DNA from: JAKVBH01 sp049800955
Lineage (GTDB): Bacteria; Pseudomonadota; Alphaproteobacteria; Rhodobacterales; Rhodobacteraceae
DNA: 64,000 bases
Reading direction: 5' to 3'
Assembly: GCF_049800955.1 (NCBI RefSeq)
Contig: NZ_JBNAGA010000001.1
Location: 1,302,001 to 1,366,000, forward strand
Under the pieces are notes generated by a model. It had not been told where the DNA came from and made no database searches. It saw only the letters and a list, made by a program, of their open reading frames with translations. The position numbers were made by a program, and so were the translations under genes. Shown here piece after piece: positions 24,809-33,338 of the stretch. Position 1 is the first letter of the stretch, and every line of letters begins with the position of its first letter.

Positions 24809-26539
24809 ATGAACCTCTTTTCCGATATCCGTGCGCTTGTGATCTCCGCATTGGAAAGCCTGCAGGCAGAAAGCGTTCTTCCGGAAGGGCTGGATTTCCG
24901 AAATGTGACGGTTGAGCCGCCCCGGGATCCGGCCCATGGCGATATGGCGACCAATGCGGCCATGGTTCTGGCCAAACCCGCCAAATCCAAACCGCGCGAC
25001 ATTGCCGAGGCGCTGGCTGCCAAACTGGGCGGCGATGCCCGGATCACGGAAGCTTCTGTTGCGGGCCCCGGTTTTCTCAACCTGCGGCTTGCGCCGTCGG
25101 TCTGGCAGGGTGTCGTGGCCAATGTGTTGCAGGCGGGCGACGCCTTTGGCCGCTCCGATATGGGGCAGGGCAAGCGCGTCAATGTCGAATATGTCTCCGC
25201 CAACCCGACCGGGCCGTTGCATGTGGGCCATACCCGCGGGGCGGTCTTTGGCGATGCGCTGGCCTCGCTGCTGGCCTATGCGGGCTGGGATGTGACGCGG
25301 GAATACTACATCAATGACGGCGGTGCACAGGTCGATGTGCTCGCGCGGTCCGTCTACCTGCGCTATCTCGAGGCCCATGGCCAACAGGTGGCCTTTGAAG
25401 ACGGCACGTATCCCGGCGATTATCTTGTGCCCGTGGGCGAGGCGCTCAAGGACAAGGTCGGCGATGCCTATGTCGGTCAGGGGGAGCAGGTCTGGCTTGC
25501 GGAGGTCCGCGAATTTGCCACGGCCGCCATGATGGACCTGATCCGCGACGATCTCGCGGCGCTCAATGTCGAAATGGATGTCTTCTTCTCGGAGAAATCG
25601 CTCTATGGCACGGGCCGCATCGAGGCGGCGCTCGAGGATCTCAAGGGCAAGGGCCTGATCTATGAAGGCGTGCTGGAGCCGCCCAAAGGCAAGAAGCCCG
25701 AGGATTGGGAGCCGCGCGAACAGACCCTCTTCAAATCCACTGAGCATGGCGATGACGTGGATCGTCCCGTCATGAAGTCAGACGGGTCCTGGACCTATTT
25801 CGCACCGGATATCGCCTATCATTATGATAAGGTTTCCAGAGGCTTCGACGCCCTTATTGATGTATTTGGTGCTGATCACGGCGGCTATGTCAAGCGGATG
25901 AAGGCGGCGGTGTCTGCGCTCTCGGATGGCGAGACCTCGCTGGATATCAAGCTCACGCAGCTCGTCAAACTCTTCAAGAACGGCGAGCCGTTCAAGATGT
26001 CCAAGCGGGCGGGCACGTTCGTGACCTTGCGCGATGTCGTGAGTGAAGTGGGCCCCGACGTGACCCGCTTTCACATGCTGACGCGCAAAAACGATGCTGA
26101 GCTGGAATTCGATTTTGACAAGGTGCTGGAGCAAAGCCGGGAGAATCCGGTCTTCTATGTGCAATATGCCAATGCGCGGGTGCATTCTGTGCTGCGCAAA
26201 GCCCGTGAGGCGGGGATTGACGTGGGCACGCCCGACCTCAGCCTGCTCACCCATGAAGCAGAACTTGGCGTGATCGCCAAAATGGCCGAATGGCCGCGTT
26301 TGGTCGAAATTGCCGCGCGGACAAATGAGCCGCACAGAATTGCGTTCTACCTCAACGAGTTGGCAGCGGACTTTCATGCCCTTTGGAACAAAGGCAATGA
26401 TGTGCCCGCGTTAAGGTTTGTGCAGGAAAGTGACCCAGACGCAACATCGGCGAAAATCGCGCTCGCGCGGGCCGTTTCCGTTGTGATTTCGGCCGGTCTT
26501 GGTATCCTTGGGGTAACGCCGGTGGAGGAAATGCGCTAA
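24809..26539 (+). CDS. argS: Arginyl-tRNA synthetase
   Basis: Class I aminoacyl-tRNA synthetase of 576 residues that charges tRNA-Arg. The HIGH-type motif is in ANPTGPLHVGHTRGAVFGD, the KMSKS-type loop in EPFKMSKRAGTFVTL, and the N-terminal additional domain (Add-1) and the C-terminal DALR anticodon-binding domain (ending GILGVTPVEEMR) are both present. Start ATG 24809. Followed by the SPOR protein gene in a conserved block. Confidence 0.95.
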   Translation: MNLFSDIRALVISALESLQAESVLPEGLDFRNVTVEPPRDPAHGDMATNAAMVLAKPAKSKPRDIAEALAAKLGGDARITEASVAGPGFLNLRLAPSVWQGVVANVLQAGDAFGRSDMGQGKRVNVEYVSANPTGPLHVGHTRGAVFGDALASLLAYAGWDVTREYYINDGGAQVDVLARSVYLRYLEAHGQQVAFEDGTYPGDYLVPVGEALKDKVGDAYVGQGEQVWLAEVREFATAAMMDLIRDDLAALNVEMDVFFSEKSLYGTGRIEAALEDLKGKGLIYEGVLEPPKGKKPEDWEPREQTLFKSTEHGDDVDRPVMKSDGSWTYFAPDIAYHYDKVSRGFDALIDVFGADHGGYVKRMKAAVSALSDGETSLDIKLTQLVKLFKNGEPFKMSKRAGTFVTLRDVVSEVGPDVTRFHMLTRKNDAELEFDFDKVLEQSRENPVFYVQYANARVHSVLRKAREAGIDVGTPDLSLLTHEAELGVIAKMAEWPRLVEIAARTNEPHRIAFYLNELAADFHALWNKGNDVPALRFVQESDPDATSAKIALARAVSVVISAGLGILGVTPVEEMR

Positions 26540-26668
26540 GACATCGCCCCGCTGGCTCTGAGCAGGCTACCCCAATTCTGTATCGCCCCAAAAGGGCGCC
26601 AATCCGCATGTGGGGTGCATCCAACCAAGAGACAGCGGGCACCTCAAGCCCGCGGGTGAGAGGCGAAA

Positions 26669-27757
26669 ATGGCAGAAGCGAATATGCCCTTCGGCGGGGC
26701 AACAGGCGCACCTTACAGACAGGTTCAAACACCACCCCAACCGCATATGCAGGCCGCCGCTGGCTATCAGGCCCGGCCCCATGCGCCGGCCGAGCCGCGC
26801 GCATCCAACGCCATGGGGCTGACGCAAATCGCAGGCGCGCTCGTCTCGCTGTCGCTCATCGCGGGCGTATCGGTCTGGGGCTACAAGCTCATCATGCGCG
26901 ATGTCTCGGGTATTCCGGTTGTGCAGGCCACGGAAGGGCCCATGCGCGTGGCGCCGGAAGATCCCGGCGGGTCCATCACCGCCAATCAGGGGCTTGCGGT
27001 CAATGAAGTGGCCGGGCGCGGCGCAGCTTCCGGGCCGGTCGATCAATTGACCCTCGCACCGACACCTGTTGACCTGACAACCGAGGACGCGTCGGGCGCG
27101 CAATTGCAGTTGACCTCTGTCTCCCCCGAAATCCGCCCGGCAGCGACGCCGACAGCACGCGCCGTGACCGAGGCCGAAGACATTGCGGTTGCACCGCCCG
27201 CGCCCGTGGGCACGGATTTGCAGGACGCGGCCATTCAGGCCCTCGCGGATCAAATCGCAGCAGGCGTCGCACCTCTGAGCGAGACGTCTCTGGATGGCAC
27301 GCCGCCGGTGCAAACCAATGTGACCGATCCCGGCACGGACGCAGAAACAAACCCGGTGGCCGCCGCCAGCGCCGCACCGGACGCACGGTCGTTGCGGCCA
27401 CAAGCGCGCCCCGGCGCCTTGCGCACAGCCTCGGTTGCGCCGGTGGCAGCGCCTGCAACCGCAACAAGCGCCGATGCGCTCGACCTCAATGCCGCTGATC
27501 TGCCCGTGGGGACACGGCTGGTCCAGCTCGGGGCCTATGACAGTACCGAGGTGGCGCAGGCCGAATGGTCCCGTATCGCGGGCCGGTTTGATACCTTCTT
27601 CGATGGCAAACGCCGCGTGATTGAGCGGGCACAATCCGGCGGTCGGACCTTTTACCGTTTGCGCGCCGAAGGCTTTGCCGATCTGGCAGATGCGCGCCGC
27701 TTTTGCGCGGCCCTTGTGGCGGAGCGCGCCGATTGCATTCCTGTTGTAACCCGCTGA
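26669..27757 (+). CDS. SPOR-domain cell-division-type membrane protein
   Basis: A 362-residue bitopic protein: short cytoplasmic N-terminus, one helix at residues 51-72, a long Ala/Pro/Thr-rich periplasmic linker, and a C-terminal SPOR domain (about 285-360; RLVQLGAYDSTEVAQAEWSR, FYRLRAEGFADLADARRFC). SPOR domains bind denuded glycan strands and target proteins to the septum. It is followed seven bases later by nagZ, which removes GlcNAc from recycled wall fragments, so the two share a peptidoglycan theme. Confidence 0.87.
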   Translation: MAEANMPFGGATGAPYRQVQTPPQPHMQAAAGYQARPHAPAEPRASNAMGLTQIAGALVSLSLIAGVSVWGYKLIMRDVSGIPVVQATEGPMRVAPEDPGGSITANQGLAVNEVAGRGAASGPVDQLTLAPTPVDLTTEDASGAQLQLTSVSPEIRPAATPTARAVTEAEDIAVAPPAPVGTDLQDAAIQALADQIAAGVAPLSETSLDGTPPVQTNVTDPGTDAETNPVAAASAAPDARSLRPQARPGALRTASVAPVAAPATATSADALDLNAADLPVGTRLVQLGAYDSTEVAQAEWSRIAGRFDTFFDGKRRVIERAQSGGRTFYRLRAEGFADLADARRFCAALVAERADCIPVVTR

Positions 27758-27764
27758 GACCAAT

Positions 27765-28754
27765 ATGGCGCAAGCGCCCCTGATCCTCGCCCCGGAAGGC
27801 CCAACGCTCTCGCAACGCGAGGCCGCGTTTTTCCGGGAGTGTGATCCCTGGGGCTTCATTGTCTTTACCCGCAATCTCGAGGAGCCGGGCCAGATCCGGC
27901 GGCTCACCGATGATATGCGCGATGCGGTCGGGCGCGATGCGCCTGTGCTCATCGATCAGGAAGGCGGGCGCGTGCAACGGCTGCGGCCGCCTCTGGCGCG
28001 AGACTGGCTTCCTCCGCTGGATGATGCCGCGCGTTTTGGGCCAAGGGCGGCACAGGCGCTTGCGCTGCGCTACCGAGTCATCGCGGCTGAATTGCTGGCG
28101 CTTGGCATTGATGTCAATTGCGCGCCGACACTGGACATCGCAGGCCCCGAAACCCATCCGTTTCTGCGCAATCGCTGTCTCGGCGCAACCAAAGCGCGCG
28201 CGGCGTCTCTTGGCCTGGCGGTCGGAGGCGCGTTGCTCGAAGGCGGTGTTCTGCCTGTGATCAAACATATGCCCGGCCACGGGCGCGGCACGGTGGACAG
28301 CCATCACAGTCTTCCGCAGACAGATGCACCGCGTCAGGTTCTGGAGGCCGAAGACTTCGCCGTCTTCCGGACACTGGCGGAGATGCCGCTGGCGATGACG
28401 GCGCATATGATCTACCGCGATATCGACCCGGACAGACCGGCCACGCAGAGCCCGATCATGATTGATCTGATCCGCGCGCAGATCGGCTTTGAGGGTCTGT
28501 TGATGACCGATGACATCTCGATGGATGCGCTGGATGGCGATGTCACGACACGTGCGCGGGCGTCGCTTGAGGCGGGCTGTGATGTCGTGCTGCATTGCAA
28601 CGGAGCGCTTTCGGAAATGGAGGCGCTGGCCGAGGCATGCCCGGCCATGACGCGCGAGGCCGTCCGCCGCGCCCGCCGTGCTTTGGACGCGCGTGCCACG
28701 CCAGCGCCCACAGATGTTGAGGCCTGGATGGCCGAATACGAGAGCCTTGCCTGA
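27765..28754 (+). CDS. nagZ: Beta-N-acetylhexosaminidase
   Basis: Glycoside hydrolase family 3 enzyme of cell-wall recycling; it releases GlcNAc from anhydro-muropeptides in the cytoplasm. It has 329 residues. The catalytic loop KHMPGHGRGTVDSHHSLP (His general acid) and the nucleophile motif LLMTDDISMDAL (Asp) are intact, as is the substrate-binding LIDQEGGRVQRL. No signal peptide, as expected. Directly downstream of the SPOR gene and upstream of scpA. Confidence 0.93.
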   Translation: MAQAPLILAPEGPTLSQREAAFFRECDPWGFIVFTRNLEEPGQIRRLTDDMRDAVGRDAPVLIDQEGGRVQRLRPPLARDWLPPLDDAARFGPRAAQALALRYRVIAAELLALGIDVNCAPTLDIAGPETHPFLRNRCLGATKARAASLGLAVGGALLEGGVLPVIKHMPGHGRGTVDSHHSLPQTDAPRQVLEAEDFAVFRTLAEMPLAMTAHMIYRDIDPDRPATQSPIMIDLIRAQIGFEGLLMTDDISMDALDGDVTTRARASLEAGCDVVLHCNGALSEMEALAEACPAMTREAVRRARRALDARATPAPTDVEAWMAEYESLA

Positions 28755-28763
28755 TCCCCTTTT

Positions 28764-28783
28764 CACGGGCCCCCAAACCCGTG
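28764..28783 (+). repeat. Hairpin between nagZ and scpA
   Basis: CACGGG, loop of eight bases, CCCGTG, then TATCCTTTCC. A six-pair stem with a poor T-run: at best a weak attenuator between nagZ and scpA. Confidence 0.35.
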
Positions 28784-28825
28784 TATCCTTTCCCAAAGGC
28801 GGCATGCACAAAGGCCCGGCAGCGG

Positions 28826-29620
28826 ATGAGCAGCGATACCCTCTTCGAGCAGGAGACCCCACAAAGCGTGGCCGACAGGCTGGCGGCGGAAGCGCTGATC
28901 GTGGATGTCGACGGCTTTGAAGGTCCGTTGGATGTCCTGCTGACCCTGTCACGAACCCAGAAAGTGGACTTGCGGCAAATTTCCATTCTGGCGCTGGCGC
29001 GGCAATATCTGGCGTTTGTCGAGCGCGCGAAGGCGCTTCGGATCGAACTGGCTGCGGATTACCTTGTCATGGCGGCGTGGTTGGCCTTTTTGAAATCGCG
29101 CCTTCTGTTGCCGCCGGATCCGACCGAAGAGGGCCCGTCCGGCGAAGATCTCGCCGCGCATCTGGCCTTTCAACTGGAACGCTTGCAAGCCATGCGCGAA
29201 CACGCCGCCAAACTCATGGCGCGCGACAGGCTGGGCCGCGACTTCTTCCAGCGCGGTCTGCCGGAGGCCTATGAACGCGTCAAACGCGTGACCTATACCG
29301 CGACCCTGCTTGATCTCATGCAGGCCTATGCCCGCATCCGCACGAAGGATGAGTTTCGTCCCTTTGTCATGGATCGCGATCACGTGTTTACCATGGAGCA
29401 GGCGCTGGACCGGATGCGCGGGCTGATTGGTTTTGCCGGCACCTGGACCGATATCTCGACCTATCTTCCCGATGGCTGGGAAAGCGATCCGCAAAAGCGC
29501 CGCTCCGCCACCGCCGCAACCTTCGCGGCCTCGCTGGAACTGGTCAAGGAAGGCAAGGCCGAGCTCCGCCAATCCGAGACATTCGCCCCCCTTCAACTGC
29601 GCCGCAGGCAGGATACCTAG
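28826..29620 (+). CDS. scpA: Segregation and condensation protein A
   Basis: Kleisin subunit that bridges the SMC ATPase heads in chromosome condensation. I start at MSSDTLFEQ (28826), 264 residues; a longer frame from 28781 would place the start inside the intergenic hairpin. Family blocks: FEGPLDVLLTLSRTQKVDLR, ALARQYLAFVERAKALRIELA, YLVMAAWLAFLKSRLLLP and a C-terminal winged helix ending LRQSETFAPLQLR. Directly abuts scpB. Confidence 0.9.
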   Translation: MSSDTLFEQETPQSVADRLAAEALIVDVDGFEGPLDVLLTLSRTQKVDLRQISILALARQYLAFVERAKALRIELAADYLVMAAWLAFLKSRLLLPPDPTEEGPSGEDLAAHLAFQLERLQAMREHAAKLMARDRLGRDFFQRGLPEAYERVKRVTYTATLLDLMQAYARIRTKDEFRPFVMDRDHVFTMEQALDRMRGLIGFAGTWTDISTYLPDGWESDPQKRRSATAATFAASLELVKEGKAELRQSETFAPLQLRRRQDT

Positions 29621-30289
29621 ATGAACGACGACGCAGAGCAGATTGACGCGCAGGAAGAAAGCCTGTTCGAGGCGCCGCCCATGGGCGAGCAGGAGCGCAT
29701 GGTCGAGGCCATTCTCTTCGCCACGGCCGAACCTGTGTCCACGCGGGAGCTTGAGGCGCGCATGCCCCACGGCTGTGATGCTGCTGAAGCTTTGGTGCAT
29801 CTGCGCAAACGCTATGAGGGGCGGGGCGTGCGCGTTGTGAAGGTGGGCGATGCCTGGGCCATGCGTACGGCGCCCGATCTTGGCTATCTGATGCAAAAGG
29901 AAACCGTCGAGACGCGCAAACTCTCGCGCGCGGCGGTCGAGACGCTGGCCATTATCGCCTATCACGCGCCGGTGACGCGCGCGGAGATCGAAGAAATCCG
30001 GGGTGTTTCCGTTTCGCGCGGGACGCTGGACCAACTCATCGAGTTGGAATGGATCCGTTTTGGACGCCGCAAGATGACGCCGGGCCGCCCGGTCACGTTC
30101 GTTGTCACGCAGAGCTTTCTCGATCATTTCGGGCTGGAATCTGCGCGCGATTTGCCGGGGCTCAAGGAATTGCGTCAGGCAGGCTTGCTGGAATCCCGTC
30201 CGCTTGATGGCTCGGCGCCCCTGGGTACCGAGGAAGACGATGGCGAGATGGAAGCCACCGAGGGGCAATCCGAGCTCTTTGAAGATTGA
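29621..30289 (+). CDS. scpB: Segregation and condensation protein B
   Basis: Winged-helix partner of ScpA in the SMC-ScpAB condensin. It is 222 residues; ILFATAEPVSTRELEARMP opens the first winged helix and ETLAIIAYHAPVTRAEIEEIRG with GRPVTFVVTQSFLDHFGL closes the second. The ATG follows the scpA stop with no gap, so the two are co-translated. The acidic tail (EDDGEMEATEGQSELFED) is disordered. Confidence 0.92.
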   Translation: MNDDAEQIDAQEESLFEAPPMGEQERMVEAILFATAEPVSTRELEARMPHGCDAAEALVHLRKRYEGRGVRVVKVGDAWAMRTAPDLGYLMQKETVETRKLSRAAVETLAIIAYHAPVTRAEIEEIRGVSVSRGTLDQLIELEWIRFGRRKMTPGRPVTFVVTQSFLDHFGLESARDLPGLKELRQAGLLESRPLDGSAPLGTEEDDGEMEATEGQSELFED

Positions 30290-30391
30290 TGGATCGCGCA
30301 AAAGCTGGCGTCGTCAAATTTGCGCAAACCTGCCCAGATCTTGCCCCGGATATGCACTAGGTAACCAAGATAGCCCCGCAGGGAGAGCGTC

Positions 30392-30628
30392 ATGAATGCA
30401 AATCGATTGATCAATATGGTGCTGCGCATGGTCATGCGCAAACTCGTCAATCGCGGGGTGAAAGCGGGCCTCGACAGCGCGCATCGGGTCGCATCGAAGC
30501 GGGGCGCTGAGACCGCGTCGGATCGCGCTCCAAATGGTCAAAAACAGGCCCAACAGCGGGCCAATCGCAAACAGGCGCGGCAAGCGAAGCAAGCCATGCG
30601 CGCCGCACGCCGCATCGGGAGGTTTTGA
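30392..30628 (+). CDS. Small basic hypothetical protein, 78 residues
   Basis: I do not know the family. It is strongly basic (Arg/Lys/Gln-rich, NGQKQAQQRANRKQARQAKQ near residues 47-66) with an amphipathic N-terminal helix (MNANRLINMVLRMVMRKLVN). It has a good GGGAG site before ATG 30392. It may bind nucleic acid or membrane, but nothing specific is visible. A 56-residue gene follows three bases after its stop. Confidence 0.65.
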   Translation: MNANRLINMVLRMVMRKLVNRGVKAGLDSAHRVASKRGAETASDRAPNGQKQAQQRANRKQARQAKQAMRAARRIGRF

Positions 30629-30631
30629 GAG

Positions 30632-30802
30632 ATGAGCGACGTATCCCTGCCCACACCAACCCGACAGGCGCAGACGCCCGAGGCAGAAACGCTGCCCGAC
30701 GTATATGCGCGGGAATTGCCCGCCAAGGTCTACCGGCGCCGGTTTATCCAGCGCGCGCCGACGATGGAACTTCGGCGCTACACCCGGTTCGTTACAGGCT
30801 GA
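30632..30802 (+). CDS. Small hypothetical protein, 56 residues
   Basis: Reads MSDVSLPTPTRQAQTPEAET followed by LPDVYARELPAKVYRRRFIQ and ends RRYTRFVTG. GGAGG lies nine bases before the ATG. The N-terminal half is polar and Pro-rich, the C-terminal half basic. It forms a two-gene unit with the 78-residue gene (three-base gap). I do not recognise it; the ribosome site and compact spacing argue that it is real. Confidence 0.55.
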   Translation: MSDVSLPTPTRQAQTPEAETLPDVYARELPAKVYRRRFIQRAPTMELRRYTRFVTG

Positions 30803-30806
30803 GGCT

Positions 30807-31904
30807 TCAGCTCTTCTCGCAAACGAGAACCGCGTGGATGTAGTCCATCCCGTGCCCCGCTGGATCAGCGGCCACGCGCGCCTCGTAGGCTGCGTAGAAT
30901 TGATCCACGATCTCGCGTTTTTCAGCGGCGGGCCTATTGGCCGAGAGGCCATTCACGAACGTTGGCTCCGACCAGCTGCGCAGCGTCGGGATGTAAGCCT
31001 TGGCAAAGTCCGCGGCGCTTTGCCCGCCCTTGGCAAAGGCTGTGGCGTAAGGGCAGGGGGTCAGCTGCGTTTTGACGGAAGCGAGCCTGAGCCCCGCGGC
31101 ATGAACCGGTGATGCGCTGCTTTCAAGCGGTGCGACGAATTCCTCAACACTGCGGTAGACTTGCGGGAAATTCGTCGTGCGGTATTCCTTTTGGGTGATC
31201 ACGCCGTCATCGGCCAACGCGTGCCAAAGCTCGGAGAATGTATCGAACATGGAGACGCCGCCGGTATGGCCCAGATAGCGGCCTTCTTGGTCGATCCCGA
31301 AATTATACAAGACCAGATGCCCGCCGGGTTGCAGCTCTGCGGTGCGGGCCAGGAGGAACTTTTCCCAATCCTGCGCGCCCTGTCTCTGGTAGGCCGCGCG
31401 GACATCGCCCAAGGCTCCGACCATGTGGACATGATCGGGAATATCGCAGGGCGTCTCGACAATGTAGTGAGACGCAGTGGCGGAAAAGCCCAGCCGCAGC
31501 TGGCCGGGCGGCAAAATGGGGCGGTGAAACGAGGTCGCTGAGGCCATGATCGAGAGGCCGGGCAGATCGGCCAGCCCGCTCTCGATGTCGGTCTGTCCGT
31601 GGACGATCTGAAACAACTGGGAAAAGTCGTTCTTGGGCAGGTCCGTGTAGATGAGTTGCATGGCCCGGTCTGGCAACCGCTTGCGCAGCCCCGCCATGAG
31701 CGCGCTCCACATCGGCAGCGAGGTCCCGCCATCCGCAGCGCCCATGTCCGAGAAGGTCAGCGGGGGCCCGTCATTGCCTTCAGCAGACAACAGGTCCTCG
31801 ATCAAGGGCAAAGCCCCATTGATCACGTCTCGCGCCCCGGTCGTGGCGCGGCTGTAATAGCCTGCGCCCTTCATGGCCATAAAGGTCTCCGTCTCGTCGC
31901 GCAT
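30807..31904 (-). CDS. SABATH-type SAM-dependent carboxyl methyltransferase
   Basis: Looks like the SABATH family (salicylate/jasmonate/benzoate carboxyl methyltransferases). In 365 residues the family landmarks appear in order: MKGAGYYSRAT (11-21), SAM-binding DMGAADGGTSLPM (from ~53), TDLPKNDFSQLFQ (from ~86), SFHRPILPPGQLRLGFSATA, and LARTAELQPGGHLVLYNFG. These enzymes methylate a small-molecule carboxylate to a methyl ester. The family is best known from plants; bacterial members are scattered. GGGAGG lies seven bases before ATG 31904. Substrate unknown; it stands alone, facing the two small genes. Confidence 0.7.
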   Translation of the reverse strand: MRDETETFMAMKGAGYYSRATTGARDVINGALPLIEDLLSAEGNDGPPLTFSDMGAADGGTSLPMWSALMAGLRKRLPDRAMQLIYTDLPKNDFSQLFQIVHGQTDIESGLADLPGLSIMASATSFHRPILPPGQLRLGFSATASHYIVETPCDIPDHVHMVGALGDVRAAYQRQGAQDWEKFLLARTAELQPGGHLVLYNFGIDQEGRYLGHTGGVSMFDTFSELWHALADDGVITQKEYRTTNFPQVYRSVEEFVAPLESSASPVHAAGLRLASVKTQLTPCPYATAFAKGGQSAADFAKAYIPTLRSWSEPTFVNGLSANRPAAEKREIVDQFYAAYEARVAADPAGHGMDYIHAVLVCEKS

Positions 31905-32057
31905 GTGTCAGCCTCCCTCTTGGCCTCAAGGCTAGACCGCCTGCGCTGCGGAGGCAAAGGAAGATACGGGTTCTGAGCCGGACCCGAGAGGGATTTGCGC
32001 CTCGCCGGTCACTTGCCGGGAGCATCAGAGCACGTCTGCGCGCGGAGATGGACGGAA

Positions 32058-33137
32058 TCAGGGCGCCATCCGAAAATGCTTGGACAGCTTCAGGCCTTGG
32101 CCTTGATAATTCGACGCAAGATCCGCGCCGTAGAGCGCGCGCGGGATCTCTGCCATCCGCTCATAGACCAGACGCCCCACGATCTGACCATGTTCCAGCA
32201 CGAACGGGGCCTCATGGCAGCGTACTTCCAGAACGCCCCGAGCGCCTGCGCCGCCTGCCTGCGCATGGCCAAACCCGGGATCGAAGAAGCCCGCGTAATG
32301 CACACGGAATTCGCCGACCATGGCAAGGTAGGGCGCCATCTCGGCGGCGTATTGCGGCGGGATATGCACCGCTTCGCGGCTCACCAGGATATAGAACGCG
32401 CCGGGGTCAAGGATCAGCTGTCCATTGTCTGAATGCAGCTCTTCCCAATAATCCCGTGGGTTGTAGCCGCCGATATTGTCCAGATCGATCACACCTGTGT
32501 GCGGCTTCGCGCGGTATCCGACCAGCGTCCCCTCATGGGGTTTGAGATCGACGGAGAAGCCCAGACCATCGTCAATAACCGCAGGCCCGTCGACCAGAGT
32601 TTCGGTGTCATGCAAGCGCCGCAAAGTGGCGTCGTCCAGAACAGCTTGCCCGTCGCGGAAGCGGATCTGATTGAGGCGCATGCCGGGACGCACCAGAACC
32701 GAGAATGACCGCGGGCAGATTTCAGCGTAAAGCGGGCCATGGTAGCCTGCGGGGATGCGGTCAAACTCTGTGCCATTGTCAGTGATCAGGCGGGTGAGCA
32801 GATCCAGCCGACCGGTCGAGCTCTTGGCATTGGCCACCGCCGTCAGCCCCTCGGGCAGGTCGAGATGCTCCATGAGCGGCACCACATAGACCGCGCCTTT
32901 TTCCAGAACCGCCCCCTGGCTCAGATCGATTCGATGCATTTCGAACTCCGCCAGGCGATCCTCGACAGACGCGCCTTCGCCTGCAAGAAACGAGGCGCGC
33001 ACGCGGTAGGCCATCGCGCCCAGGCGCAGATCGAGGCTTGCCGGTTGGATTTGATCTTCCAGGACCGCAGGTGCGCCCGTGAGCGCGCCTGTTTCGATCA
33101 GCTTTTCAATATGCTGGCTGGCCAATACGCCGGTCAT
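32058..33137 (-). CDS. dcd: 2'-deoxycytidine 5'-triphosphate deaminase, long form
   Basis: Converts dCTP to dUTP for thymidylate synthesis. The start at MTGVLASQHIEKLI (33137), with AAGGGGCGAG upstream, gives 359 residues, about twice the E. coli Dcd, as in other alphaproteobacteria, and consistent with two dUTPase-like trimer domains in one chain. Visible: IQPASLDLRLG, ANAKSSTGRLDLLTRLI and, in the second half, a related VIDLDNIGGYNPRDYW and FDPGFGHAQ. Separate unit between the methyltransferase and tRNA-Pro. Confidence 0.88.
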   Translation of the reverse strand: MTGVLASQHIEKLIETGALTGAPAVLEDQIQPASLDLRLGAMAYRVRASFLAGEGASVEDRLAEFEMHRIDLSQGAVLEKGAVYVVPLMEHLDLPEGLTAVANAKSSTGRLDLLTRLITDNGTEFDRIPAGYHGPLYAEICPRSFSVLVRPGMRLNQIRFRDGQAVLDDATLRRLHDTETLVDGPAVIDDGLGFSVDLKPHEGTLVGYRAKPHTGVIDLDNIGGYNPRDYWEELHSDNGQLILDPGAFYILVSREAVHIPPQYAAEMAPYLAMVGEFRVHYAGFFDPGFGHAQAGGAGARGVLEVRCHEAPFVLEHGQIVGRLVYERMAEIPRALYGADLASNYQGQGLKLSKHFRMAP

Positions 33138-33198
33138 GTCTCGCCCCTTGATCCCATGGGACCCGGAGCACGCCATACACTTGAACGGGGGGTGAATT

Positions 33199-33275
33199 TG
33201 GTCGGGCTAGCAGGACTCGAACCTGCGACCTTCCGTCCCCCAGACGGACGCGCTACCAGGCTGCGCCATAGCCCG
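33199..33275 (-). tRNA. tRNA-Pro (anticodon GGG)
   Basis: A 77-base cloverleaf including an encoded CCA (33201-33199). Acceptor CGGGCTA pairs with TAGCCCG; the anticodon arm is TCCGT-CTGGGGG-ACGGA giving GGG; the T arm contains GGTTCGAGTCC and the D arm GCGCAGCCTGGTAGCGC. It lies just after the merR-like gene, its usual neighbour in this clade. No duplicated 3' end suggesting an att site is seen nearby. Confidence 0.95.
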
Positions 33276-33338
33276 ACTGAGGCTTGGTCATACCCCATCT
33301 GTCGCCCGCCGCAACCCAAAATATGCATCATCTCGATT

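Noticed and set aside
33199..33275. tRNA-Pro as the attachment site of the 34.9-58.9 kb region
   Set aside because: The region lies beyond merR and ihfA, not at the tRNA 3' end, and I see no duplicated tRNA end or integrase gene.
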